Source: Cryomorphaceae bacterium ASP10-05a (GTDB lineage Bacteria; Bacteroidota; Bacteroidia; Flavobacteriales_D; Sanyastnellaceae). Taken from it: a stretch of 45,643 nt of DNA. Positions 37,377 through 45,020 of this stretch are shown piece by piece; the stretch's first letter is position 1, and each line of letters begins with the position of its first letter. The stretch is from contig LAQC01000002.1 in NCBI GenBank assembly GCA_000981645.1, positions 10,384-56,026 on the forward strand, given 5' to 3'. Made by a program: the position numbers and the translations under genes. The notes under the pieces are model-generated. The model made no database searches and was not told where the DNA came from. It was given only the letters and a program-made list of their open reading frames with translations.

Positions 37377-38378
37377 ATGTCACAGAAGAGAAGAACGTTT
37401 ATGGGCCAAATTCTAACAGGAGGGATAGGATTGGGAGTTGGCTATTTTCTAGGCGCTAAAAAAGAGAAGCCTTCTCCAAAGGACTCTAAAAAAAAGACAG
37501 TTACCCCTTATAAAGAAGGATTGGCAATCTCTACATGGTATCACGGACTAGCTGCCAATAATGGGGCCTGGGATGTAATTTCCTCTGGTGGCACCGCTAT
37601 AGATGCCGCTGAGAACGGAGCTAGAATAACTGAAGCTGACGTTACCGGCAGAAGTGTAGGTATTGGAGGAACTCCAGATAGAGAAGGCAAGGTAACTCTA
37701 GACGCTTGTATTATGGATGAAAATGGAAATGCAGGTTCGGTAAGCTTCTTACAAGGAATTAAGCACCCTGTTTCTGTGGCTAGAAAAGTGATGGATGATA
37801 CTCCACATGTGATGCTTGTAGGTGAAGGTGCGTTGCAATTCGCTAAAGAAAAAGGATTCGAAGAAGAGGATTTATTGACCGCTGAGACCCGGGCTGATTA
37901 TAAAAAATGGCTAGAGACCTCTAAATATGATCCCATCATAAACATAGAAAACCATGACACCATAGGACTTATTACTATGGATAAAAACGGTGATTTATCA
38001 GGGGCATGCACCACTAGTGGATTGGGTTATAAAATGCATGGCCGTGTAGGTGATTCTCCGGTTATAGGGGCGGGATTATTTGTAGACAACGAGGTTGGTG
38101 CTGCCACAGCCACGGGGTTAGGAGAAGCTGTTTTAAAAACATGCGGCACCTTCTTAGTAGTAGAGCTTATGCGCCAAGGAATGAGTCCGAATGACGCATG
38201 CAAAGAGGCAGTGAATAGAATCGCTGCCAAACAGAACTATGAAAACTTTCAGATCGGATATATCGCAGTTAATAAAGCAGGTGAAGTAGGCGCCTATTCT
38301 ATCCATCCTGGTTTTGATTATGCGCTGCATAAAGACGGGAAAAACGAAATGCATAAAGTCGAGAGTCTGGTCAAATAA
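37377..38378 (+). CDS. N4-(beta-N-acetylglucosaminyl)-L-asparaginase-type Ntn hydrolase
   Basis: Ntn-family amidase of the isoaspartyl peptidase/glycosylasparaginase group, 333 residues. It is made as a precursor that should cleave itself before Thr195 (NHDTIGLITMD), freeing the catalytic threonine. Other family segments are GGTAIDAAENGAR, VGIGGTPDREGKVTLDACIM and GDSPVIGAGLFVDNEVGAATATGLGE. The N-terminus MSQKRRTFMGQILTGGIGLG has paired arginines and a hydrophobic run, so Tat export is likely. Flavastacin-type relatives in Flavobacteria remove asparagine-linked glycans, suggesting use of glycoprotein nutrients. The ATG at 37377 is close to the divergent comF promoter. Confidence 0.9.
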   Translation: MSQKRRTFMGQILTGGIGLGVGYFLGAKKEKPSPKDSKKKTVTPYKEGLAISTWYHGLAANNGAWDVISSGGTAIDAAENGARITEADVTGRSVGIGGTPDREGKVTLDACIMDENGNAGSVSFLQGIKHPVSVARKVMDDTPHVMLVGEGALQFAKEKGFEEEDLLTAETRADYKKWLETSKYDPIINIENHDTIGLITMDKNGDLSGACTTSGLGYKMHGRVGDSPVIGAGLFVDNEVGAATATGLGEAVLKTCGTFLVVELMRQGMSPNDACKEAVNRIAAKQNYENFQIGYIAVNKAGEVGAYSIHPGFDYALHKDGKNEMHKVESLVK

Positions 38379-38389
38379 ATCAAACTTGA

Positions 38390-39118
38390 TTACAATAGAG
38401 TGCCAGAAAAAACTGTTGGCTTAATCACTGGAGGAATCATAACTGGTGCTGGGTCACCTAACCATAGTCTTAGCTCAAATGGATATTTCTTAGACAGTTC
38501 CTTACTTTCTGTAGAGTCCAATTCACATATGTTTTTTAGATAACTGGCAGCAGCTTCTTTTCTATAATAACTCATATAACCATCTGCTATAGCTTCTATG
38601 CACTTCTCTATTTTTCTAGAGGAGCACTCAGAGTCACACTGTAGTTTTACTATTTTCTCTCCGAATGGGGCATCATTAGGGAAATACCATCCTATGAAGT
38701 TAGCTAAACTGTCTAGCTCCATGCTGTGCATTCCATCTATCATAAGCTTATGATTCTTATTCATGAGCACTTCCAGCTGCGGTGACTTATGTCTCATGGC
38801 AGGCATTCCGTAACACGCGAACTGATTTATATGCGGAGCATGAATACTAGAATTATAGGTCTTTCCATTTAACTCCAATCCGAACCTTACTGGTGCCATT
38901 ATATCACTTGAAGGAGCCTTTACTCTAATCTCCGTTTCGAGTTCTTCTTTTGTCTTGGTAAAGTCTAATGTGATACTGACATTTTTTTCGTTAAGCATCA
39001 GTAGCTTCTTCTCTGCGCTGCACTCATTTATTTCACTTCTGCAGCTTACTATTAGTACTCCTAGCAACAAGAATTTAACTGTAGAAACCAAAATGACCTT
39101 GCCTCTTTTATCGCTCAT
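38390..39118 (-). CDS. Uncharacterised lipoprotein
   Basis: Protein of 242 residues that I do not recognise. The N-terminus has basic residues, a hydrophobic run and a lipobox-like LIVSC (MSDKRGKVILVSTVKFLLLGVLIVSC), so it is probably lipid-anchored. The remaining sequence has eight further cysteines, several paired (CSAEKK, CDSEC, CIEA), which may form disulfides. A central beta-rich region (residues about 45-90) is followed by a more helical part. It overlaps the SRPBCC gene by four bases (ATGA), so the two are translationally coupled and probably act together. No terminator hairpin is visible in the 11 bases before the convergent gene. Confidence 0.7.
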   Translation of the reverse strand: MSDKRGKVILVSTVKFLLLGVLIVSCRSEINECSAEKKLLMLNEKNVSITLDFTKTKEELETEIRVKAPSSDIMAPVRFGLELNGKTYNSSIHAPHINQFACYGMPAMRHKSPQLEVLMNKNHKLMIDGMHSMELDSLANFIGWYFPNDAPFGEKIVKLQCDSECSSRKIEKCIEAIADGYMSYYRKEAAASYLKNICELDSTESKELSKKYPFELRLWLGDPAPVMIPPVIKPTVFSGTLL

Positions 39119-39564
39119 GATTCCGCCTGTTTTTTGAGGTGTTGATTCTTCTTAATAAGAAGCCTGGTCATATAATCGGTCATGATGTATTTATCCACGA
39201 ATTTCCCTATAATCCCTAAGGGTGAATTAAAATCGAACAGGTCTATCATTAATGTGCCTCCTTCTTTATACTCAAAATAGTGGGAATGTTTAAATCGCTT
39301 AAAGGAGCCTTTTATCATTTCATCAGCGAAATAATTAGGTGAATCTACCTCTGTTATTTGTACAGTGAGTTTCTGAAACACTCCGAAATGCTTAGCTCTC
39401 CAAGTCACTGTTTCACCAAGTGAAATCACTCCTTTAGTCACCCCGGCAATGGCTTTTTCTTTGTAATCAGACATTCCTGCTTGATGAACGTCCATGTCTA
39501 AGCATAGATCGAATAGCTTTTGTGGAGGGGCTTTGATGAATGTTTCTATTCTAATAATGGGCAC
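39115..39564 (-). CDS. SRPBCC/START-like superfamily protein
   Basis: Protein of 149 residues with the polyketide-cyclase/START-type fold signature: the N-terminal strand and helix MPIIRIETFIKAPPQKLFDL, mid-strands WRAKHFGVFQKLTVQITEVD and the FKHSHYFEYKEGGTLMIDLFDF segment. A long C-terminal helix (IGKFVDKYIMTDYMTRLL) closes the cavity. Members bind hydrophobic ligands; relatives described as cell-division inhibitors carry the same fold without proven function. No signal peptide. It starts 17 bases after the lectin gene ends and overlaps the lipoprotein gene, so the three form one unit. Confidence 0.85.
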   Translation of the reverse strand: MPIIRIETFIKAPPQKLFDLCLDMDVHQAGMSDYKEKAIAGVTKGVISLGETVTWRAKHFGVFQKLTVQITEVDSPNYFADEMIKGSFKRFKHSHYFEYKEGGTLMIDLFDFNSPLGIIGKFVDKYIMTDYMTRLLIKKNQHLKKQAES

Positions 39565-39580
39565 TTAGGTCGTATTTAGT

Positions 39581-41059
39581 TTAATCTCTAAAAATGGTTA
39601 CAGTTCCATTCAACTCTCCTGTCTGTTCCCCTTTTAGACCTGCATAATGGCAGGTGTAGAAATACGTGCCGTCAGGCAATGGATTGGAATTAGAATCATC
39701 CCCATCCCATTTTATCCTAGTGGTGGTAGCATATACTTCTGCTCCCCACCTGTTAAATAATTTAAAATCAAATTCTCCAATATAATTGAATACCGCAGGG
39801 ACAAAAAAGCTGTTTAAGGAGTCTGCATTAGGAGTGAAAACATTTGGGAACACTACTCTCGGCTCACAAAAATGTGAAATCTCAATACTATCCGTACTAG
39901 AACAAGACAAAATAGGCTCTGAGATTAATACGGAGTACCATCCCGACTCTACTAACTCTATTAACTGGTCTTCTTCTCCGTTTTGCCATTCGTAGCTACC
40001 GCCATCATTTAATGCATTTAAAAAAAATGGATAATCAGTTTCCGGACATAACTCTAGAAAATTTTCAGCAAAAGGCTGCTCAGGGTTTTCTATAAAAGTA
40101 ACTACTACAGAATCAGAAATTAAGTTATTATTAAACTCAAAGTCCAAGTAGAATACTCCAGATTCAGTAGCGGTGAGAAGCGTGTCTGTGAGTTCCGTGC
40201 CATCATCTATATTCCAATCTACGAGTAAATTATTCTCTTCGTCAGTCCATTGATAAGAAGTAATTCCCTGGGTGAAATAACTGAATGAAACCGTATCTCC
40301 ATCACAAGCGAAATAATTAGAAATATCAATGCTCACCGTAGGAAAACAAATCTGCTGAAGGTTAGCCGCTCCGCCTGTACTAGAGGTGAAGCCCCAGATT
40401 ACTTCTGGATTACCCCCAAAAACACTGTTTATTAAATTATCCTGACTAGAAATTAGCAGGACATCATCGAAGTACATTTCTAACTCGAAAGTGAACGCGT
40501 TCCATACAATTCTGGTGGTGTGATACGCTCCATCTTCTGCGTTTATTCCTTCTCCTAAAAGCGGCACTACTGCCGCTATCGGGTTGGAATTGTCTCCATT
40601 GTAAAACAAACCTGTATGGTCATCAGGAATATCACTAGCCGGTGCTCCATTATCCCAAGTATCAAATTCAATGGCTATAGAAGGAAATATTCCCTCTATT
40701 TCTGGGGTTTCAGAGTAATCGGCATATCCAATTCCTTGGCCTACCCCTCCTATTTCACTCGTTCCAGGAGCCCTCATTACGAAGGCGAATCCATCTGCTC
40801 CATTGACATCATTTACTCCCAAGAACAAACAAAAAGTAGCATCAAATGATGCAGTTAAGTCGATAACATCTAAATCCCAAACAGCACCTGCCTGACTGTT
40901 TAGATTTTCAGTAAGCGTAAAACAGGTGTCTGCTTCTAAACAAGCATCACCCTGAATCACAGGAATACCAAAGGCATTTCCTACAGTAATGAAATCCTGA
41001 GAGTAAAGAGATAAACTGACAAACGAAAACAACAAAGTGAAAATCGAAATAAACTTCAT
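39581..41059 (-). CDS. L-type lectin-domain T9SS type B secreted protein
   Basis: I chose the ATG at 41059 (MKFISIFTLLFSFVSLSLYS), giving 492 residues with a normal signal peptide. Residues about 25-240 form a legume-type lectin domain, with GADGFAFVMRAPGTSEIGGVG, the metal-site segment IAIEFDTWDNG and VIWGFTSSTGG. An Ig-like module (about 245-330) and a further short module follow, then the type B sorting domain: FPNVFTPNADSLNSFFVP, FNRWGAEVYAT and DGTYFYTCHYAG. It is likely a surface-exposed or released glycan-binding protein. It heads a small operon with the SRPBCC and lipoprotein genes. Confidence 0.9.
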   Translation of the reverse strand: MKFISIFTLLFSFVSLSLYSQDFITVGNAFGIPVIQGDACLEADTCFTLTENLNSQAGAVWDLDVIDLTASFDATFCLFLGVNDVNGADGFAFVMRAPGTSEIGGVGQGIGYADYSETPEIEGIFPSIAIEFDTWDNGAPASDIPDDHTGLFYNGDNSNPIAAVVPLLGEGINAEDGAYHTTRIVWNAFTFELEMYFDDVLLISSQDNLINSVFGGNPEVIWGFTSSTGGAANLQQICFPTVSIDISNYFACDGDTVSFSYFTQGITSYQWTDEENNLLVDWNIDDGTELTDTLLTATESGVFYLDFEFNNNLISDSVVVTFIENPEQPFAENFLELCPETDYPFFLNALNDGGSYEWQNGEEDQLIELVESGWYSVLISEPILSCSSTDSIEISHFCEPRVVFPNVFTPNADSLNSFFVPAVFNYIGEFDFKLFNRWGAEVYATTTRIKWDGDDSNSNPLPDGTYFYTCHYAGLKGEQTGELNGTVTIFRD

Positions 41060-41136
41060 GCTACGAATGTAATAAGAAAGAACTTGGTAGTTCATTTCAT
41101 ACACTTGGAGATTACGCCCCTAGATGAATTTATTCT

Positions 41137-41167
41137 AAATAAGCCCCCCTTCTGCTGAGGCTTATTT
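41137..41167 (-). terminator. Intrinsic terminator after the DEAD-box helicase gene
   Basis: Nine-base perfect arms AAATAAGCC (41137-41145) and GGCTTATTT (41159-41167) with a 13-base loop, 19 bases past the helicase stop on the minus strand. The tail is A/T-rich rather than a strong U run. Confidence 0.6.
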
Positions 41168-41186
41168 ACTAAATCATGAACTAATT

Positions 41187-42491
41187 CTACCCCTGACTAT
41201 CCCTAAGATAAACCGCCATTAATTTTTCTGATAGTTCTTCAGTAGAAAGATGTTCTATCTCTGCACGGAATTCATCTCTGTGGATCTGTGGCATTAATTC
41301 TGCCGGAACAGGCTTTTCTTTAGCCACTTTTCTAGCCCAAAGAACGGCTCTGTTTATAAGTTGATCTTGTGCGCTTGGTAAAGGAATTTGTGTCAGCTCA
41401 AAGTTCAATTCCGATTGAATCTCTAAGAGTTTTTTCTTCTCTTCTTCGAACACAAAAGTGATGGCCGTTCCCGTTTTTCCTGCTCTAGAGGTTCTTCCGC
41501 TTCTATGAAGGTATGAATCCCTAGTGTCAGGAATGTGATACTGAATCACATGAGAAACATCATTTACATCCACTCCTCTAGAAGCTACATCTGTAGCCAA
41601 AAGGATATCTATGCTTCCAGCCTTAAACTGGTCCATGATCTTATTTCTCAATCCTTGAGGAAGATCTCCGTGAATGGCTCCACTCTTAAACTTATTGGCA
41701 GAGAGTTGCTTGAATAATTTCTGAACTCCAGATTTAGTTCTGCAGAAAACTATGGATCTATTTCCGCTGTACTTCTCTAGGTAATGTAGCAGCACATTGA
41801 GCTTTTGCTCAGGAACGAGTTCTAAGTATTCATGAGAAATTCCAGCGCTGGTTTGATCGGCATCACCTATTTCTACTTGCTTTAAATTCTTCACAAGACG
41901 TGCAGATATGATCTCCTTTACCTCTTCTGGCATGGTAGCGGAGAATAACCACGTCACATATTCAGACTTTACGTTGGTCAGAATTTTATCTATATCTGCC
42001 TTAAAACCAGTAAGCAGCATTTTGTCTGCTTCGTCCAGAATGCAGTATTGCAACGCTGATAAATCTACAATTTTACGCTCTATCAAATCCATCAAACGCC
42101 CTGGAGTAGCTATCAAAACCTGTGTGTCAGGAGTTAAGTCTTTGGTCTGAGATTTTAATGAAATCCCCCCGTAAATAGCAGCTACATGCACGTCTTCTAT
42201 ATTGGCAGAAAGCGCCTGCATCTCTTTCCCCATCTGCTCGCAGAGCTCTCTAGTAGGAACTATAATAAGTGCTTGAATGTGTTTTTCATCCCCTTTTATA
42301 CGCTGAAGTAACGGAATCCCGAATGCATATGTTTTACCAGTTCCCGTGGCTGAGCGGCACACGAAATCTCCATCATGAGTAAGTAAAAGAGGGATCGTCT
42401 TCTCCTGAACTTCTGTGGTTTTCTTAATCCCTTTTTCTTCAAGAACTTTTCTGATGCCCTCGTGAACTTTAGTCTTTGTAAATGTTTTCAT
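41187..42491 (-). CDS. DEAD-box ATP-dependent RNA helicase
   Basis: RNA helicase of 434 residues with two RecA-like domains. Visible motifs in order are a Q-motif region (TEVQEKTIPLLL), motif I SATGTGKT (near residue 43), PTREL, TPGRLM, motif II DEAD (near 153), motif III SATMPEE, the helicase-C motifs IATDVASRGVDV and HRSGRTSRAG. Flavobacterial DEAD-box proteins act in ribosome assembly, RNA decay and cold adaptation; which one this is cannot be told from the core. The C-terminal tail is short. It begins six bases after the SDR gene ends. Confidence 0.94.
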   Translation of the reverse strand: MKTFTKTKVHEGIRKVLEEKGIKKTTEVQEKTIPLLLTHDGDFVCRSATGTGKTYAFGIPLLQRIKGDEKHIQALIIVPTRELCEQMGKEMQALSANIEDVHVAAIYGGISLKSQTKDLTPDTQVLIATPGRLMDLIERKIVDLSALQYCILDEADKMLLTGFKADIDKILTNVKSEYVTWLFSATMPEEVKEIISARLVKNLKQVEIGDADQTSAGISHEYLELVPEQKLNVLLHYLEKYSGNRSIVFCRTKSGVQKLFKQLSANKFKSGAIHGDLPQGLRNKIMDQFKAGSIDILLATDVASRGVDVNDVSHVIQYHIPDTRDSYLHRSGRTSRAGKTGTAITFVFEEEKKKLLEIQSELNFELTQIPLPSAQDQLINRAVLWARKVAKEKPVPAELMPQIHRDEFRAEIEHLSTEELSEKLMAVYLRDSQG

Positions 42492-42497
42492 GGAATA

Positions 42498-43202
42498 TTA
42501 AAAAGGATTAGTAGCCCAGACTGTTACTTCAGGAATAAACCCCCTATCGTCCATTTCTATTACTGAGCAAATTGTATGTCCTATTTCAGTAGGGGAGAGC
42601 TTATTGGCTTCCTCTGCTTTTTCTTCTCTGGAGTCTACGTTGAACGCAGTGGTCACTTCACTCGGGTTTACTAAACAAACTCTAATGTTCTCTTTTCTGA
42701 GTTCTGCCTGCCAGCACTGAGTCATGGATCTCACAGCAAATTTAGAAGCAGAGTAAACTGTTCCTCTACCAAATCCCTTTTGAGCAGCAGTAGAACCTAT
42801 ATTAATAATAGTTCCTGCCTGAGCAGCTTTCATTGGTTTGACCACTTCTTGAGTTAATAATGCTAACCCAAAAACATTGGTATTAAACACCATATTAAAG
42901 TTCTCTGGAGTGATCTCTCCTAGGATAGGGAAATCTCCTATTCCAGCATTATTAAGAAGCACATCTATATTTCCGCCTAGTGCAGCTATACACTCCGTAG
43001 CTTTATCTTTTATCGAGTCTAAATCAGAAATATCAAACACTACCGCCTTAGCTCCAGTAGCGGCAGCTGCGGCTTCTAACGTTTCTTTATTTCTGCCTGT
43101 GATTATTACGTTGGCTCCCTTTTCCACTAGTTGCCTAGCTGTTTCTTTTCCTATCCCTAAGCTTCCGCCTGTCACTAATATATTAGCCCCTTTGATGTTC
43201 AT
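42498..43202 (-). CDS. Short-chain dehydrogenase/reductase
   Basis: Classical SDR enzyme, 234 residues, from the ATG at 43202 (MNIKGANILVTGGSLGIGKE); a TTG at 43226 would add eight residues inside the leader. Cofactor motif TGGSLGIG with Asn-Asn-Ala-Gly (NNAG) and the catalytic Ser/Tyr/Lys set (NIGSTAAQKG, YSASKFAVR) are intact. The substrate cannot be inferred; similar proteins are labelled 3-ketoacyl-ACP reductase-like. An exact -7 element TACCTTTG lies 21 bases upstream. The helicase gene follows after six bases, so the two are co-transcribed. Confidence 0.92.
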   Translation of the reverse strand: MNIKGANILVTGGSLGIGKETARQLVEKGANVIITGRNKETLEAAAAATGAKAVVFDISDLDSIKDKATECIAALGGNIDVLLNNAGIGDFPILGEITPENFNMVFNTNVFGLALLTQEVVKPMKAAQAGTIINIGSTAAQKGFGRGTVYSASKFAVRSMTQCWQAELRKENIRVCLVNPSEVTTAFNVDSREEKAEEANKLSPTEIGHTICSVIEMDDRGFIPEVTVWATNPF

Positions 43203-43223
43203 TTGTTCTTTTTTTTCGCGTTG

Positions 43224-43231
43224 CAAAGGTA
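43224..43231 (-). promoter_or_regulatory. -7 promoter element of the SDR-helicase operon
   Basis: Minus strand TACCTTTG, exact TAnnTTTG. The start site near 43217 gives a leader of about 15 bases. The nearest TTG upstream is 14 bases away, shorter than the usual spacing. It overlaps one copy of the GCGTTGCAA word (43218-43226). Confidence 0.5.
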
Positions 43232-43306
43232 GGAGTTATTCATCCCAAAACAGTATGAAGCCTTAGGCTATAATCCCCGCACGATTTTACCTCTAATGAC
43301 CCCTTT

Positions 43307-43330
43307 CACGGACCGTGATGGCAAATCACG
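43307..43330. promoter_or_regulatory. Overlapping inverted repeats upstream of the Crp/Fnr-type gene
   Basis: CACGG-A-CCGTG (43307-43317) overlaps CGTGAT-GGCAA-ATCACG (43314-43330). The second has perfect six-base arms and GTGA/TCAC half-sites like those bound by Crp/Fnr proteins, though its centre is one base longer than the E. coli Crp site. It lies 70-93 bases before the regulator's ATG and 105-128 bases before the divergent SDR gene. An autoregulatory role is inferred. Confidence 0.45.
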
Positions 43331-43399
43331 TTTTAAAGATAAAGATAGAATTATACCCGTGTTTTTTTTGATAAAATCCTTAGCTTGCATTCTATATCC

Positions 43400-43867
43400 A
43401 TGAAAAAAATTAGTGTCAAAAAGGGGGAGATTCTTCAGCGTAAAGGAGAACTAAACTCTAAAGTTTATAAAGTTCACTCTGGACTGCTACGCAGCTACTC
43501 CATAGATGAGCAGGGTAAGGAGCACATCTTCCTATTCGCTCCTGAAGATTGGATTATAGCTGACAATTCTGCTAAGGATGTTCCTAGCGAGTTATATATA
43601 GACGCACTAGAAGATACAGAATGCGAAGCGATTAACAGGGATGAAGATTTAGTCCTAGAACCTCTTAAACTTCTGAAAAGAATGGCTGTTCTCCAAAACC
43701 GAGTCATCATGCTTATGAGTGCTTCTGCCATTGAGCGTTACAACCATTTTTTAAAAACCTACCCTCACATAGTCCAGCGTGTTTCTCAGAAAATGATAGC
43801 ATCATACCTGGGCATTACTCCTGAAGCTTTAAGCAGAGTAAAGAAAGAAAGCCATGGTAAGCGCTGA
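43400..43867 (+). CDS. Short Crp/Fnr-family transcription regulator
   Basis: Protein of 155 residues from the ATG at 43400 (MKKISVKKGEILQRKGELNS); a TTG at 43385 would add five residues. It begins directly with the cyclic-nucleotide-binding fold (VYKVHSGLLRSYSIDEQGKE, IFLFAPEDWIIADN) and ends with a helix-turn-helix in RVSQKMIASYLGITPEALSRVKK. It is shorter than most Crp proteins because the first ~30 residues of the sensor domain are missing, but such short forms are frequent in Bacteroidota. No Fnr-type cysteine cluster is present. The next genes are a flavoreductase-like protein and a DoxX protein, which suggest a redox or electrophile response; this is inferred from position. Confidence 0.88.
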   Translation: MKKISVKKGEILQRKGELNSKVYKVHSGLLRSYSIDEQGKEHIFLFAPEDWIIADNSAKDVPSELYIDALEDTECEAINRDEDLVLEPLKLLKRMAVLQNRVIMLMSASAIERYNHFLKTYPHIVQRVSQKMIASYLGITPEALSRVKKESHGKR

Positions 43868-44012
43868 TTTATTCTTGGTTTGGAGTTACACTCAACTAAG
43901 CTTCTAGTTCCTGTTTTGGCGTTTGGGATTTTTTTGTTCTCAGTTTTCTTTTCTAAATTTCTGACCAATTGAATTCTTAACCTAAATCAATATGCAATGG
44001 GAATACTAAGCG

Positions 44013-44041
44013 CACCTTTGTTTCATAAACAAATTATGAAA
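44013..44041 (+). promoter_or_regulatory. Promoter/operator of the flavoreductase-DoxX operon
   Basis: CACCTTTG (44013-44020) has the TTTG half of the -7 consensus. It is followed directly by perfect 8-base arms TTTCATAA (44021-44028) and TTATGAAA (44034-44041) around a 5-base spacer. The dyad covers the expected transcription start and touches the start codon, a repressor-like position. Confidence 0.55.
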
Positions 44042-44571
44042 TGAAAAACATACTCGCTATAGGTGGAAGCAATAGTAAAAAATCCATCAACACAGTTTTT
44101 GCAACGCACATAGCACAGCGAATAACAAATGCTAACGTGACCACAGTGAAATGGGATGAATTAGTTCTACCTCTTTACAGTCCAGATTTAGAAGCGGAAT
44201 CAGGAATTCCAGCAGAAGCCGAAGCTTTCAAGAAAATGATTCTAGAATCTGACGGAATAGTACTGTCATTAGCTGAACATAACGGATTGCCTACAGCAGC
44301 TTTTAAGAACTTATGGGATTGGACTTCACGAATAGAACAAAAATTTTGGGCAGACAAACCTATGTTTCTAGCTTCTACTTCTCCAGGTGGAAGAGGTGGA
44401 GTTGGAGCTTTAGGAGCTATTAAGAATATCATTTCTCATTTCGGTGGAAACGTGATAGTGGATTTTTCTCTTCCTTCTTTTCAGCAGAATCTTCAAGATG
44501 GAAAAATAGCAGACTCAGAGCTTGAACTAAGTCTAGCAGAAAAAGTCAATCAGTTTCAACAATCAAAATAA
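44041..44571 (+). CDS. NADPH-dependent FMN reductase-like flavoprotein
   Basis: Flavodoxin-fold protein of 176 residues. The FMN phosphate loop is in the N-terminal ILAIGGSNSKKSINTVFA and the family motif region is SLAEHNGLPTAAFKNLWDWT, equivalent to the PEYNxxxPxxLKNAIDW motif of NADPH:FMN reductases and chromate/quinone reductases. The substrate cannot be read from the sequence. It is cytoplasmic. A DoxX-family gene follows nine bases after its stop codon, so the two form an operon, preceded by a clear 21-bp dyad. Confidence 0.92.
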   Translation: MKNILAIGGSNSKKSINTVFATHIAQRITNANVTTVKWDELVLPLYSPDLEAESGIPAEAEAFKKMILESDGIVLSLAEHNGLPTAAFKNLWDWTSRIEQKFWADKPMFLASTSPGGRGGVGALGAIKNIISHFGGNVIVDFSLPSFQQNLQDGKIADSELELSLAEKVNQFQQSK

Positions 44572-44580
44572 TTACTGAAA

Positions 44581-44943
44581 ATGAAAAAATTTAAAATAGC
44601 GAACTTAGTAAGCACAGGATTGCTTACTGCACTTATGCTTATGTCTGCCGGAATGTACGTTTTCAACCATGATGAAATGGCCGCTAATTTCTTGAGTTTA
44701 GGTTTTCCAGATTACTTACTTTATCCTTTAGCTTCAGCTAAAATTCTAGGATTAATAGCACTCTGGTTCAGTAAATCTAACGCACTAAAACAATGGGCGT
44801 ACGCTGGATTTTTCTTCAATGCTCTTTTAGCTTTAGCAGCACATTTAGGTGTGGGAGATGGTGAGTTTCCCGGAGCAGTTATGGCGCTTTTTCTTATCGG
44901 CATATCTCATTATACGTGGGCTAAATTAGCGAAAGGAGAATAA
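44581..44943 (+). CDS. DoxX-family membrane protein
   Basis: Integral membrane protein of 120 residues with four hydrophobic segments, at about residues 8-28, 44-64, 70-90 and 98-116. The pattern (LMLMSAGMYVF, LGFPDYLLYPLASAKILGLIALW, FFNALLALAAHLGVGDGEF, then a final helix with HYTWAK) fits the DoxX/DoxD-like superfamily. Members are linked to thiol and redox stress in other bacteria. It follows the flavoreductase after nine bases and is ended by a hairpin terminator. Confidence 0.9.
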   Translation: MKKFKIANLVSTGLLTALMLMSAGMYVFNHDEMAANFLSLGFPDYLLYPLASAKILGLIALWFSKSNALKQWAYAGFFFNALLALAAHLGVGDGEFPGAVMALFLIGISHYTWAKLAKGE

Positions 44944-44954
44944 GCATTTGACAG

Positions 44955-44998
44955 TTCAGCCAGCCACTCAAATACTTTGGTGACTGGCTGAAACCTAA
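44955..44998 (+). terminator. Intrinsic terminator after the DoxX gene
   Basis: Twelve-base arms with one mismatch, TTCAGCCAGCCA (44955-44966) and TGACTGGCTGAA (44981-44992), then a weakly T-rich tail. It starts 12 bases past the DoxX stop codon. Confidence 0.7.
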
Positions 44999-45020
44999 TT
45001 TTACCTTCTTTTGTAGTACA

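Larger units (their letters stand above)
37243..44107. repeat. Cluster of the dispersed word GCGTTGCAA
   Basis: Five copies of this 9-base word, counted on both strands, lie in this span at 37243-37251, 37830-37838, 42048-42056, 43218-43226 and 44099-44107. Two more are at 3521-3529 and 23292-23300. They lie in different reading frames and one is in a leader, so it is not a protein constraint alone. Base composition predicts well under one copy in the window. Confidence 0.6.

Noticed and set aside
43868-44040. Small gene or RNA in the gap after the Crp/Fnr-type gene
   Set aside because: No coding frame with family features and no stable hairpin was seen; apart from the promoter dyad at its end the stretch is featureless.
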